A stretch of DNA of 64,000 nucleotides from Botryosphaeria dothidea (lineage: Eukaryota > Ascomycota > Dothideomycetes > Botryosphaeriales > Botryosphaeriaceae), in contig WWBZ02000051.1 of the NCBI GenBank assembly GCA_011503125.2, forward strand, positions 3,906,001-3,970,000. Direction: 5' to 3'. How positions within the stretch are numbered: the first letter of the stretch is position 1; each line of letters opens with the position of its first letter. Both the position numbers and the translations under genes were made by a program. The notes under the pieces were generated by a model. It was not told the origin of the DNA. It saw nothing but the letters and a program-made list of their open reading frames with translations, and searched no databases. Positions 18,198 through 28,224 of the stretch are shown here, piece by piece.

Positions 18198-19929
18198 CTA
18201 TTGTAGTGGCGAGAGGCCTAAGCCTTGCACGAAGTGGACGTGCTTCTGTTTAGGTAATGACTTTGTAAGGCCATCTGCGATCATCTGAGCTGTTGGTGTC
18301 CACTTAAAGTGAACGTTGCCTGCTTGAGTCTCCTGCCTAAGCCAGTGATGATGGATGTCAACGTGACGAAGCTTTGTAACGAGCTTGCCGACGTTCTCTT
18401 CCATAAGACGAAGCGTCTGTGTATTGTCACACAATCTGAATAATGTGCCCTGGTTCAAATTGGATGCCACGAAAGAAGCGTCGCCACCAATAGGCTTGCT
18501 TGGCGGTCTCTAATAAGGCGAGGAGCTCTGCTTCCGTTGTTGAGGTCGTTACTGTTGGTTACTTGGAGGCCTTCCAGTCCACGGGTCCTCCGAACAGCAT
18601 CATAAGTAATCCTTAATGACTTCGACGTGTGGCAGCGTCATTAGCGAATAACGCGTCGCTGCTAGGTACGAAGATACGTTGGTCATCTTCTACTTTAGCT
18701 TGATATACGATCGCAAGATCTTTAGTGTTTACTAGATACTCTAGTAGGCGCTAGGCAAGATATAGGTGCCGCTTAGAAGGGTTCGTCAAATACGTCGAGA
18801 GGGCTGAACAGGCGTGGCCTATATCAGGTCTCGTGCTAATGGCAGCGAACTGGGTAGATCCCATCTTGCTCTGGAACGTGTGGATGTCTTGAGGTGTTGC
18901 ATGAGCATCGTCGTTTGGTGCCGGTTGGTCCTCTGTAGGGAGAGGCGTTGCAACCGTTGACTCCTTAACGTTATATTTAGCCTTAAGGCTGGTAAGGTAG
19001 GATTCTTGTGATAGCCATAGTAGTCCTTTATTGCGATTACGGACGATCCGTAGAGCTAAGAACCACTGGACTTCTCCTATCTTACGCATCTCGTAGCGCT
19101 GGAATAGGTCTTGTTCGAAGGTATAAGCAAACGATTCATCCTTCTTAGAGAAGGCCATAATTATATCGTCTATAAAGAAGAATACGAAGAGGTATTCGTT
19201 CGCATAGAGACATGGCGCATCTGGTACAGGCTCTAGTCCCAGGTTTTTGAGCGTGGCTTAAAAGTGCTTTTGCCACAACGCTGGCGACTCTTTAAGCCCA
19301 TAGAGAGCTTTCTTAAGCAATAAGATCTTCCCATAAGGAAGTATCATGCCTTCTGATGCTCGGCAGAAGGTTGGTTGATCGAGAGGGACATGAGGAAAGG
19401 CATTAACGACGTCGTACTACCACATCTCTAAGTCGAATGCGCAGACAATCGCTATAAGCGTACGAAAGATACGGAAGGCAAGGGTAGCCGCATAGGTATC
19501 CTAATAGGTGACCTGGAGGTCGCCTCGTACGCACACTCGTGCCTTGATCTTAGTGAGACATCCCTTCTCATCGAATTTGTATTTGAAGACCCATGTAAGA
19601 GGAATAACCTCTTTGTTGGCCTTGCGTGCTTGATCTTCGTCTACGACGATCCATACCCCTTTACCGTTGCCTTCCTGCAGCTCACGGTAGAGTGCTTGAA
19701 AGAGATAAGGCTTGAGTTGGTGTTTGAGGATGTCCTTGTAGTAACGAGGCTCGGGCGGAAGGTCGTCCCGATGAATGCGTGGTAGAGGAGGGAGCTCATC
19801 TAACTGATATGAGGGTGGAGGATCCTCGTGTATAGTAGGTTGAGCCTCGAGAGGACTCGTATTGTCTAATGTTGCCTGAGGTAATAGCTCGTGATTACCT
19901 ATTGGAGCGTGTTTAAGTAGTGCACACAT
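18198..19929 (-). pseudogene. copia-1 reverse transcriptase and RNase H
   Basis: RT begins near 19740 (LKHQLKPYLFQALYRELQEG) with VIPLTWVFKYKFDEKGCLTK and KARVCVRGDLQ, the first copia RT block. The catalytic motif is FIDD (near 19165, FFFIDDIIMAFSKKDE). ORF 19158-18751 reads EQDLFQRYEMRKIGEVQWFL and QFAAISTRPDIGHACS. RNase H (18750-18198) ends TAQMIADGLTKSLPKQKHVH, the usual copia C-terminus. TAG/TAA codons between the blocks prevent translation. Confidence 0.75.
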
Positions 19930-20165
19930 CCTTGCGGCAAGAAAGGTCTGCTCGCAGTGAGCGGTGCTAATAACCTTTGCGGCATGTGCAGCTCTTCTTC
20001 GATTCCTTGGACCCTGGATAATAAGGTTCGGGTTGGGGTCCGCGTTGATATCGGCTGCAAGGGGTGCACGATTGCCTCGTGCTGCTCCTGGGTCAGGTTC
20101 AGTATCGTATTGAACAGGGAGGAGACGGCCAAGGCGTCTCTCTTGCTGTTGTTCGTCTTCCTCAC

Positions 20166-20642
20166 TGTAACGAGCGGGCCTCTGCCTCTAAGGATCCAAA
20201 CACCAAAGAGGGAGAAAACCTGTCGAGGGTTTTCCTTGAGTGGGTACAAGAAGAGGTACGTGAGGGACGAGTAGACGACTGAAGACTGAGCACTGCGTGC
20301 GAAGGCCTTGTTACCAATAGAGTCCAAATTCTATTGCGAAGTTGACCACGAAGGTCAAAGCTATCTAAGGAGTGTGGTTTATATATACGTAGGAGATTGT
20401 CTATAATCTATGTGCTTAGTTGATAGAGCATAATCCGTTGGCCTTGGCAACTGATCGAGGGTTGCTAACTGAGCGTACTTGCTCAGTTGGCTCTGTCTGC
20501 TCAGTTGGCCTTGGCAACTAAGCGGGTGGGTCCAACTGATCGCGAGGGTCACGTGACCTCGGATCCTTATGACTCCGACTTCTGTCGTTCCCTGCGGGGC
20601 TGATCCTCAACTTCCTCAACCTGTGGAGGCTGCGCCGTAACA
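20166..20642 (-). mobile_element. gypsy-1-family solo LTR inside copia-1
   Basis: A 477-bp complete LTR (plus strand TGTAACGAGCGGGCC...GCGCCGTAACA) with the perfect 5-bp TSD CTCAC (20161-20165, 20643-20647). TATA box TATATATAAACC near 20375-20385 (minus strand). E-box palindrome GGTCACGTGACC at 20547-20558. U3 has repeated AACTGAGC/GCTCAGTT motifs. It is the best intact copy of this LTR subtype in the window. Confidence 0.95.
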
Positions 20643-20896
20643 CTCACCCCCTGAGGTGGGCGAGTCTCTAAGAGCAGATGATGACGGTAGCTCGTTATCG
20701 CCTAGCGGTTGTGGTGTATTATCGTCCCTAATGGACGGTGATGGCGTTTGTAGTTGAGCGTGTTGCTGTTGTTGTTTATCTGATGACGAAGTAGGTTGTT
20801 CTTCTATATCAGTGGCTTGCTCATGAGTAACCTCCTCATCTTCACTGGATAACGAATCTGACGTGATGAGGTCCTCAGAGCCCAGACGGATGCGAG

Positions 20897-22205
20897 GAAT
20901 AACCTCCTAAGGCTCCTCTTCCACATCCTGGATTTCTTGATACTGCTCTTGCTTATCTGGTGAGTATTTTAATAACTCGTCAAAACTGACGTCTCTTGAG
21001 CGGATGATACGGTCCCCTGGTGGATACCATATCCGGTAGATGTTGGTGGAGTCGTAACTAATAAGATAACCAACGAGGGCTCGTTCTTGGAGCTTGTTAC
21101 TACGCGGGATATTTTTGTTAAGGGCGTAGGCCTTGCATCCGTAGACTCTCATATGAGCTACGTTTGGTTTAATGCCATGAGCAACCTCGAAGGGTGTCTT
21201 CCACTTGAGGACCTTGCTTGGTGTCCGATTGTGTATGTACGTTGCTGCCAAAACTGTCTCTGGCCACAAGTGTTCAGGGAGGTTTGCCCCTATACGTATG
21301 GCTCTTGCCTTGACGATGATAGACTGACCAGTCCTCTCGGCGTGTCCGTTCTAAGCAGGTGTATAGGGTGCTGAGACCTCTATTGTGATTCCTCTTCGCT
21401 TAAGTTTATTTTTAAACGCGGTGTTGAGTGATCTTTCGCCATTAGTTCGAAAGAACGCGGTAAGAGCGTCAAAGCGACGTTCGATTATACTCAGAATATC
21501 GAGAACAAGCGTGTTGCAGTCTGATTTAAGCATATGGGTGCGGGTGAAGACGTAGTTACTCTTTATATATTCGACATGAGTAATCCATTCGTGTTGGTTG
21601 TAAGCAGGAGTTATCTGAATGAGGTCAAATGACACACGGAAGAATGGTTCGTTGCGAGCTTCCTCTGGTGATGAGTCCCGTATAATAAGCTGATGAGCTT
21701 TTGCTCGTGAGTAGGTGTCATAGTGAACAGGCACGACGTCGTTCGTGAACTCTACGCCGGTAACAGCTGTGAGCAACGCCTTAATAGCGTGGTAGTTGGC
21801 ATGAGCAAAGACTCCATGCTACTGTTTAGCTAGGAGACTACGGATAGTCGCAGCACTCGTAATAGCTGATACGGACTCTGCTTAGTGTAGCTTAAGAAAG
21901 AACTGTCCTTTAGACGGTGTAAGGACGTATACTGTCGTATCATCCTTGTAGAGACGAAGACTCTTTGTATCCATGTAGACACCCTTCTCATTATACTTAG
22001 AAATAGAGACTAAGTTGCCCATGAATGCTAGGACGTAGGCCATATCACGAAGGGTGATAACCTTGCTCTTCTTTCCGTTACGGGCATTAACTATAATATT
22101 CCCGAAGCTCTTAATAGGTACACGCGTGTTACCATAGATTACGAAGTCGTCTAGGCCTGCGTTGCGTGTCTTGATGAACCTTTTACGCATATACCGGTTA
22201 CACAC
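20897..22205 (-). pseudogene. copia-1 protease and integrase
   Basis: The protease region (22205-21882) has the fungal copia pattern FVIYGNTRVPIKSFGNIIVN, VITLRDMAYVLAFMGNLVSI. Integrase (21776-20907) has the core FTNDVVPVHYDTYSRAKA, VSFDLIQITPAYNQHEW (core Asp region), FRTNGERSLNTAFKNKL and RRGITIEVSAPYTPA. It then continues to the C-terminal domain LAATYIHNRTPSKVLKWKTP, ending VYGCKAYALNKNIP. Frames are separated by a few TAG/TAA codons. The solo LTR insertion follows directly. Confidence 0.7.
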
Positions 22206-22412
22206 GTAATAAGTGGTGCCAGTATCTGCGATCCACGAGAGCTCTAGTATGGTTAGACGCGAGTCTCGTTGCGTAGCAAATGACTGCGCAATAATGGCTG
22301 GGAAGGACTTAACAGAGCCTTGCTCGTCATTACTATTATCCTCACTAGCAGGTGCGTCAGGCTTAGGCTCCTTGCCCTTACTCTTATTTCCTTGTATGTG
22401 AGGTATTGGTAG

Positions 22413-23357
22413 TGTACCGCGCTTTAGTGCACTCTCAACCTGCGTCTTAATCTTGTTATTCTTTATGAGCTTAAGAATCTTATCCTAGACCTTCTTATTA
22501 GGTTTAAAGTCGGCAGGACGGTTAGGCGCGTTCGGATTAAGGTAGAAGTATAAGTAATACTAGTGATAGTCACTACAGAGGCACTTAAGAGGCCTCTTAG
22601 GCTGTTCGTCGCCTCGTAGAGTAGCTATAAAGGTCGTACGGGTCTTGTTCATTGTGAGTGCTTGCTTTTGGCGTGCATGCTCACGATAGTCGATAATAAC
22701 GTCTGAAACGTCAAGCGTCTTGGTTCCTAGTCGTAGCTCACGAAGGATAGGGCTAGCGTATTCTAAGTCGTATTGCATAATAGGCTTAAGGAATGCGTTT
22801 ACTCCTCGGGAGCCTTCGACATCAGAGAGGCCAAGAGAGCGTGCTTTAAACACACACTCTTCCCATTGTATAAGCCACTTTTTAGTGTTCTGGGCAGTTG
22901 GAGGCTTCTCAAGCTCGCGGAGCTTATTGAGAATAAACTCCTGTTGTGTAGAGATAGAAGGTTGAAGTCGTGCTTGTAAAGCGCGCAACTGCGCATAAGG
23001 ATAAGAGTCCTCGATCTTACGCAGGAGCGGCAGTAGTGGTTAAGACACTAAGTCCTCAATGAGCGATGAGAGGTCATTGAGCTCACGTATCTGCCTGTCG
23101 TATTCCTTCCTATCTTCCTTATAGTCCTCGCGCTTCCACCTGTGCTCCTCACGAGCAACGTCGGTGATGGTACCTGTTGGCAGAGAAGGCTTGGTAGGCG
23201 CGATTGGTTGTTGAGGACGTGGGTCCTTAGTTGGATCGATGTAATCGAATATGCGACCTTTCTTCGCACGTGATTGGACGATAAAGAACCATTCCTCCCA
23301 GTCGTATGACGACTTAAGGACGATGATTGGCTTCGAGGACGTCATAGTAGGCGACAA
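22413..23357 (-). pseudogene. copia-1 gag
   Basis: Starts MSPTMTSSKPIIVLKSSYDW; the segment YDWEEWFFIVQSRAKKGRIF is typical of fungal copia gag N-termini. It stays open to 23040, where a TAA follows EDLVS (CAA to TAA pattern), then continues in frame (LRKIEDSYPYAQ, FILNKLRELEKPP) to 22560 and a basic C-terminus. Gag forms the virus-like particle. One or two nonsense codons inactivate it. Confidence 0.75.
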
Positions 23358-23636
23358 ATAAGTGTTATTTATCAGTTAGCGTAGTATAGTTAACCAAAAA
23401 GGGTTGAAGCTAGCCAGGAACGTGTATCAGATACTTAAGATGCTCACTAGGGAGGCAAGTAGTTGTGTCTTGATAGTTGTTGATAAGATGACGCGTGAAA
23501 GAGGGTCTTTACACGGTCGCAATGTGTTATAACAGGGTGTAACACGGTATCCTTCTGGATGCCGCAGAGAGGACGTTGTAAGCGTAGAGGACGCTTGAGA
23601 GGTGATCAAACGATAAACAACGACTTTGGAAGTGAC

Positions 23637-23650
23637 TCCGGGCTCATAAC
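23637..23650 (-). promoter_or_regulatory. copia-1 primer binding site (half tRNA-iMet type)
   Basis: Immediately inside the 5' LTR the minus strand reads GTTATGAGCCCGG, complementary to the anticodon stem-loop of initiator tRNA-Met (GGGCTCATAAC). Copia-type elements are known to prime from a cleaved half of this tRNA. Confidence 0.7.
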
Positions 23651-24864
23651 TATTGAACAAATGGGTTGTTTGTATAGGGAGTGAAGTTCATCGTAGATTG
23701 GCATGAGGAGGAGGAGGGTAGGTGACCCGGTCCCTCTTATATAGTAGCTATATAACAAATTCTCGGTGTTGACCCTTGGTTCAATCAGACCCTGTTTCTC
23801 CCAACAGCAGAGCACAATGGGTCCCAAACGATGCCGCCGTGGTCGGGTGCGTCGGTGAAGTCGAGTATGAGGCCAGCGGGCAGGCCAAGGTCAAGTGGCG
23901 TCTGGTTATGGGTACCAGGAGTAGCGTAATTCGCATGTGTGCCATTGCCAATATAATTGATCGGCTGTGAGCAGTTAAAGGAAGGAGTTAGCTGAGGGGA
24001 GAAGATATTAAGAGTCTGTAATATACCTACACGCTTGTCCGATTTATGAACGACACTGTACGCGAAGTTCTCCCCATTTCCATGCTGCGAGTACCAAATC
24101 CACTCTGGTTTGCCGTCTTTGAAACGGACCATCTTGTGTTCCCAGTCACCGACATGGTTCCCCAGCTGGTAGTCTAACACCTGGCCGCCCCAGTTATAAG
24201 AATAAAAGTACATATAAAATGCGTCCACAACACCGGTGCCTCTGTCGTGGATAATGACTGCGCAACTGATGGCGTCTCGCGTCCGTCCGTTTGAATCAGG
24301 CTTTACACCGTGCAGCCATGCAGGATTTCCGGTAATATCACCTCTAGAGGTTAAGTAAACATCACTAAATGTGTTGAGTAGGTCCAGGTTGTCGAGGTTA
24401 AGCGGATGTGGTGCGTCGGATACGGTCTTAAAGTCAACTTGGGGGTAGGTGTTGTCAATGTGTGCTTGCAGGTCGGATGGGAAGTATTGTTCCTCGTGGT
24501 GAAGATAGCATAATGGGGCTGCACATCACAGATTAGCTTTTGTCTATGCGCTTGTAGATATACTAGTAAAGTACTAACCGAATTGTTGGAAATCGAGTTG
24601 ATTTGATTATTGTCTGGATTGTTGGCATGTCTCATGAGAGGGGTATGAGAGGGTGCCTGCTATATAGACTATTTGACGCTAAACCTAATTCGGAGCATTC
24701 TGAGACTATATTTCCAACACGAATTCTGCAACGAACCGTGGTACGCCCTCGGGATTGCTGTCTCTGAGCGCACTATTTACTCCCGCCTTGTAAGCTTGCT
24801 GCGCGCTGACAAAGTATACCGCCAGCAGTGCAGTCCCTCCAATTACCACTCGGAAATATCTCAT

Positions 24865-25301
24865 AGATAGATAAATTCATTTTCATCCCGATTTAGCTCC
24901 CTTACGGGTCTCTGCGGGGAAGGCTATCTATAGTAGTTTATACGAGGGGAAAAACCTTTCCTAGGTAGAAAACCCCTCCTCTCTTTGTGTTGGGTGCGTT
25001 ACCCCTTCTTTACCCGTTTTTCTACTTATCGGTAGTAGCTGCTGTGGCAGTCCTACAATTATACCAGGTATTGATTCCTAGCTCTCTCATTCCATCCTAG
25101 TCTCCTTGGTCCACTGGGTTCTCCTGGTCCTCTTGGTTTTCCCGGTCCATTTCCTTCGCCAGGCTGAATTGGCCGAGCAGCCCCAGCTTTAGAAACCACT
25201 TTGTAGCCGCATGGACTCCTTTCTTTGTTGTCAGTAGGGTGTGGTAGTCTGTGGTTTGAGCTGTATGGAGCATCTGGGCTCTGCCTGCTTGGAAGTGAGG
25301 A
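24865..25301 (-). mobile_element. LINE-B3: 3' fragment at the start codon of the Vps62-like gene
   Basis: A 437-bp 5'-truncated LINE-B 3' end with tail AGATAGATAAATTCATT at the left. The 12-bp TSD GAAATATCTCAT (24853-24864 and 25302-25313) is exactly the reverse complement of the first four codons of the Vps62-like gene (ATG AGA TAT TTC). The start codon is therefore present on both sides, and the promoter is moved about 450 bp away. Confidence 0.93.
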
Positions 25302-25435
25302 GAAATATCTCATAACGACGAGCGGAGTATTAGCACGAATAGAATGAAATTCACTGTCGCTAGGATGGAGCGAAAAATGCAAGACAGCGAGGGTATTTTA
25401 TAGCTGTATTTTCTGCGGAATGCCCGGAAAGATTA

Positions 25436-25562
25436 ACGTGTTCCACTAGTCCTCGGGCCACCCCACTCCTCGGGCCACCCCAAAAACCCACCAAAAATCG
25501 GAAAAATCGTACCTTAATATCTCAACAACGGCGGGGTAATAAACTCTAAAAGTTTAATGGAT
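25436..25562. mobile_element. MITE-1, partial copy split by the SINE
   Basis: Begins TA-ACGTGTTCCACTAGTCCT and matches the left half of MITE-1 at 15332 (AAAAACCCACCAAAAATCGG, CGTACCTTAATATCTCAACA). The SINE is inserted at 25563. About 13 bp more of the MITE lie beyond it (26138-26150) before MITE-2. Confidence 0.75.
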
Positions 25563-25573
25563 TATATGCAGTG

Positions 25574-26126
25574 TGGCACAGGTTCTAAGTTCGAATCTTA
25601 GACCGCTTACCTACTCGTGGCATGTGCGTCCCACATTAAAAGCACACGTACCCGCGTTCTCCCTAGCGGTGATAAGGGGGAAATCCACAGGTGGTTAGGG
25701 TGGGCCACAAGTGGCATGTGCGTCCCACTATAAAAGCATACGTACCCGCGTTCTCCCTGGCGGTAACAAGGGGGAGAAGGGCCAGCTAGGCGCTTCTAAA
25801 AATAAATTTTAAGAGCGCTTTACCAGCGCTTATAAATAGGTAAGCCGGGACTTCTTACGGCTTAGTGTTGAGATTTATAGTTACCTTTCTCCATAGTTCC
25901 TCCTTCTTAGTTACTCTTCCTTCTATAGACGCCGCTACCGGTATATAGGAAAAAACCTATAAATAGGGTGTCTCTGGACACCACCATTATAGATAGGGAA
26001 GGTTTTTACCCGGGCTATCCCAAGAAAGCAGTTACGGTTTTCCCTTCCATATACCCTTACAGATAGCCACAGCTGCATGGACCCGTAAGGGAGCTAAATC
26101 AGCTTAATTGAATTTATCTATCTATC
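25574..26126 (+). mobile_element. SINE-1: tRNA-derived SINE with LINE-B-like 3' tail
   Basis: Flanked by the 11-bp TSD TATATGCAGTG (25563-25573, 26127-26137). The head has a pol III B-box in TTCTAAGTTCGAATCTTAG, is 5'-truncated compared with SINE-2, and is followed by two GTGGCATGTGCGTCCCAC repeats. The 3' end (CATGGACCCGTAAGGGAGCT ... GAATTTATCTATCTATC) matches the LINE-B 3' end. No coding capacity. It is little mutated. Confidence 0.85.
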
Positions 26127-26154
26127 TATATGCAGTGCTTAAAACTAGAAGTTA

Positions 26155-26304
26155 ACGTGTTTTACTAGTGAGCTGCGCACCGCGTTTCTCGCCAAAAATC
26201 GTACATTTGGTAGCACAGTATCTCTACAACCACTAGATAACAACTTCTAAAACTCTACGGATAAGTTCGCACACATATGTGCGCAGCTCACTGGTGAAAC
26301 ACGT
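26155..26304. mobile_element. MITE-2 (150 bp)
   Basis: Terminal inverted repeats of about 26 bp (ACGTGTTTTACTAGTGAGCT... / ...AGCTCACTGGTGAAACACGT) flanked by TA on both sides (26153-26154, 26305-26306). Same terminal motif as MITE-1, so probably the same transposase family. Confidence 0.8.
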
Positions 26305-26310
26305 TATCTA

Positions 26311-26339
26311 ACGTGTGCTTCGCTAGTAATCTGCGCACC
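26311..26339. mobile_element. MITE end fragment
   Basis: TA followed by ACGTGTGCTTCGCTAGTAAT and CTGCGCACC repeats the MITE-2 terminus with mismatches. No matching opposite end was found. Confidence 0.45.
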
Positions 26340-27664
26340 CCAGTGACCTGCGCATCCCATCAGCCCTAGGACGCGTCTTCGCACAAATATTCCACCACAG
26401 CGGACAGGAAGTCGTTAAACTCTAATACTACAGTCAAGTACATCTACGAGCTGGCCGGAGCCTTCACTGAGAACAAGATGCCGCCGCTGGTAGTGAGGCT
26501 CAATAGGAATATTAATTCTAAACAAAGATCACTGTGAAGATAGTATAGCGTACAGAGTTGTCCTTGTTCGAGTTCACCAATCGAATTTCCGGAGACAGAC
26601 AATGCTAAAGATACGGCCGTACGGGAACTAAGCTTCAAGAAGCGTAGGATTGTCGCTCGGATGCAAGGTAGCACAGCCCCGATGACTGCGATCAGAAGGA
26701 CAAGTCAACCATGTAGCGCAACTACGCTGCAAGCATTGTCTCATTGACTTGCAGCTTGTACGTCCACGTCAGCTGGCCGAAAGCTATGCGCTGTAGAAAG
26801 GTCATTCTATTTCCATAGCATGCAGTAGTATGCTGACCGCTTTCTGGAGTTCAGCAATACCACGGCCTTGACTTGATGACGCTGAAGATGCCTGAAGTCA
26901 TCACCACCGGGCTACCCATAGAGGCAGGGATAGTAGAAGGGAAGTGCCGCCTATCAGGCAGACAGTCTCAACAGACACCCAGCATCATAGGCTTCTGCCT
27001 ATGCAGAGCTGCGCAGACCTTCCTAGAAATGAATAAGGGGTTAAGTTAACGTTTAATGAAGTCATTGTTTTAGCGTCACCTGTGCCGTCGAAGCCAAAAC
27101 TTCCAAGGACTCAGTGCCTTTTATCGGTTACTCTAAGCACGAGCCTGTTGCCTACTGTGATTTGTTTGAGGTACTTCTGCTTGTATCATGGCACTGTACG
27201 GTCCCTTATACGAAAGGAAACCGAAAAGCGAGATGTCTATAAGAAGACGAAATCCACAGGTATGTTCTTTAGATTTTTCCCGTGCGCGTATAGTTGAGAC
27301 TGGTGTGCTAATTCTGTGTTTAGCCGAATGCTTCGTGGGAATTAGCTCTTAGGTAAAAAAAACCGCTCTTTATCTCAGGTAAACAACCCCCACTTACGCT
27401 GAATTCGCTTTCTCCTTCTTCGTATTTGGAGTCAGGCCCTGCGGTATACTTCCGCCATATGCACTAAGAGTCAGGCACTCACAGTAGCTTCCATACTTAG
27501 CTTCGGAGTGAAAAGCTGCTATTTCTAGAGACCTATGGCCTGGAAGTTCTTGGGCAGAATTACGACTCGATCTCCGCAAAGACTTTATATATATGCTAGG
27601 AATATGAACATTCATAGATGGATCTATGTTTTGTTAACCACCACAACCATCTTTGAATATCAAA
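26340..27664. other. unassigned DNA with a decayed LTR-like patch
   Basis: No supported gene. At 26595-26690 the sequence resembles 12585-12690 of the putative gypsy-2 LTR (GTACGGGAA..., CGGATGCAAGGTAGCACAGCC), so an old LTR remnant is likely. Short ORFs (26674-26444 minus, 27082-27297 plus, 27615-27394 minus) have no domains. A TATA-like CTTTATATATATG at 27582 lies about 80 bp upstream of the next gene. Confidence 0.4.
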
Positions 27665-28203
27665 ATGATTATTTTTCGTTGGACTTCTTTGCTCGCCCTT
27701 ATTGGTGCGGTAGCCGCTGTCCTTGCTGAACCTGCGGTAGCCGAAAGAGGTCTATTGGAGAAACGTCAAAGCTATCGAATCCAGGGAAAAGTACTCAGGT
27801 GCTCTTCAAGTTCAAGCACAGCTGTTGCGAAATGCCACAACGCTATCGACATGCTTCAATGGCTAGATTCTAGGAGATGCGAACTCTGGAGTATGTAGAA
27901 AACCCTGTCACCCTCAAGCGTTATAACAACTGGTATCCTAAACCCTACTATAGAGTGTCTACCCGAAGCTGCAGCTATACTTGTATCTTGCTCTGCTGCA
28001 GAAGCGATGGGATTCGTTGGTAAGTTATATGATACATTCGTTGGCCATATGTGCAAGAGATCAAAACCGAAGCCAAATTATGTAAAACAGACCCTGCAAC
28101 CGATGTGGCATGCGTTGTTGCAATCAAATCGTTCGTTTCCGACTGCAGCAATTGCTATGGAGTATCACAAGATCCTAATACTGGCGTGTACAAGCACATA
28201 TAG
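27665..28203 (+). CDS. small secreted cysteine-rich protein with KR processing site (three exons)
   Basis: Proposed exons: 27665-27890, 27954-28019, 28091-28203; 405 nt, 134 residues. Intron 1 is 63 nt (GTATGT...CTATAG). Intron 2 is 71 nt (GTAAGT...AAACAG). Signal peptide MIIFRWTSLLALIGAVAAVL, with a pro-segment ending LLEKR (Kex2-type site), then QSYRIQGKVLRCSSSSS. The mature chain has eight cysteines in the proposed model (RC, KC, RC, KC, SC, AC, DC, NC), an even number fitting disulfides. It ends SQDPNTGVYKHI. A shorter 38-nt intron 2 would add a ninth cysteine and is unlikely by size. No known family. Copia-2 begins 21 bp after the stop codon. Effector-like by features only. Confidence 0.65.
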
Positions 28204-28224
28204 TTCTATTTGGTACGAAGAAGC

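Larger units (their letters stand above)
17984..23806 (-). mobile_element. copia-1: complete Ty1/copia retrotransposon
   Basis: LTRs are 17984-18139 and 23651-23806, each 156 bp and differing at one base (GTTCGATC vs GTTCAATC), so insertion is recent. The 5-bp TSD is GCAGA (17979-17983, 23807-23811). Next to the 5' LTR the plus strand reads CCGGGCTCATAAC, matching the anticodon stem-loop of initiator tRNA-Met. This is the half-tRNA primer binding site known for copia-type elements. The polypurine tract GAAGGGGGTG precedes the 3' LTR. Order: gag, protease, integrase, RT, RNase H, as in copia. A gypsy solo LTR sits in pol. Several single TAA/TAG codons show mild RIP despite near-identical LTRs. 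Confidence 0.95.
17727..24864 (-). pseudogene. vps62: Vps62-like secreted/vacuolar protein, disrupted by copia-1 and a LINE
   Basis: Minus-strand gene. First exon from ATG at 24864: signal peptide MRYFRVVIGGTALLAVYFVS, then NPEGVPRFVAEFVLE. After an unclear intron region (24730-24530) the main exon reads HHEEQYFPSDLQAHIDNTYP, DVYLTSRGDITGNPAWLHGV, then from 24228 YNWGGQVLDYQLGNHVGDWE, WYSQHGNGENFAYS, GNGTHANYATPGTH and GGIVWDPLCSA, conserved in fungal Vps62 (vacuolar sorting-associated) proteins. Copia-1 is inserted at 17984-23806 with TSD GCAGA. The frame resumes at 17983: YYYNYTNTGGTPTF, WLNFLGKWGDQRYPENDPR, a TAA (Gln to stop pattern), then LIYGGVVAKYEGGPTGP, ending KCIYR at 17727. The gene is dead by insertion plus a nonsense codon. 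Splice sites around 24.6 kb could not be settled. Confidence 0.85.

Noticed and set aside
25585..25615. tRNA gene suggested by TTCTAAGTTCGAATCTTAGACC
   Set aside because: Only the T-arm/B-box half is present, within the SINE; no acceptor or anticodon arms fold. It is the SINE head.
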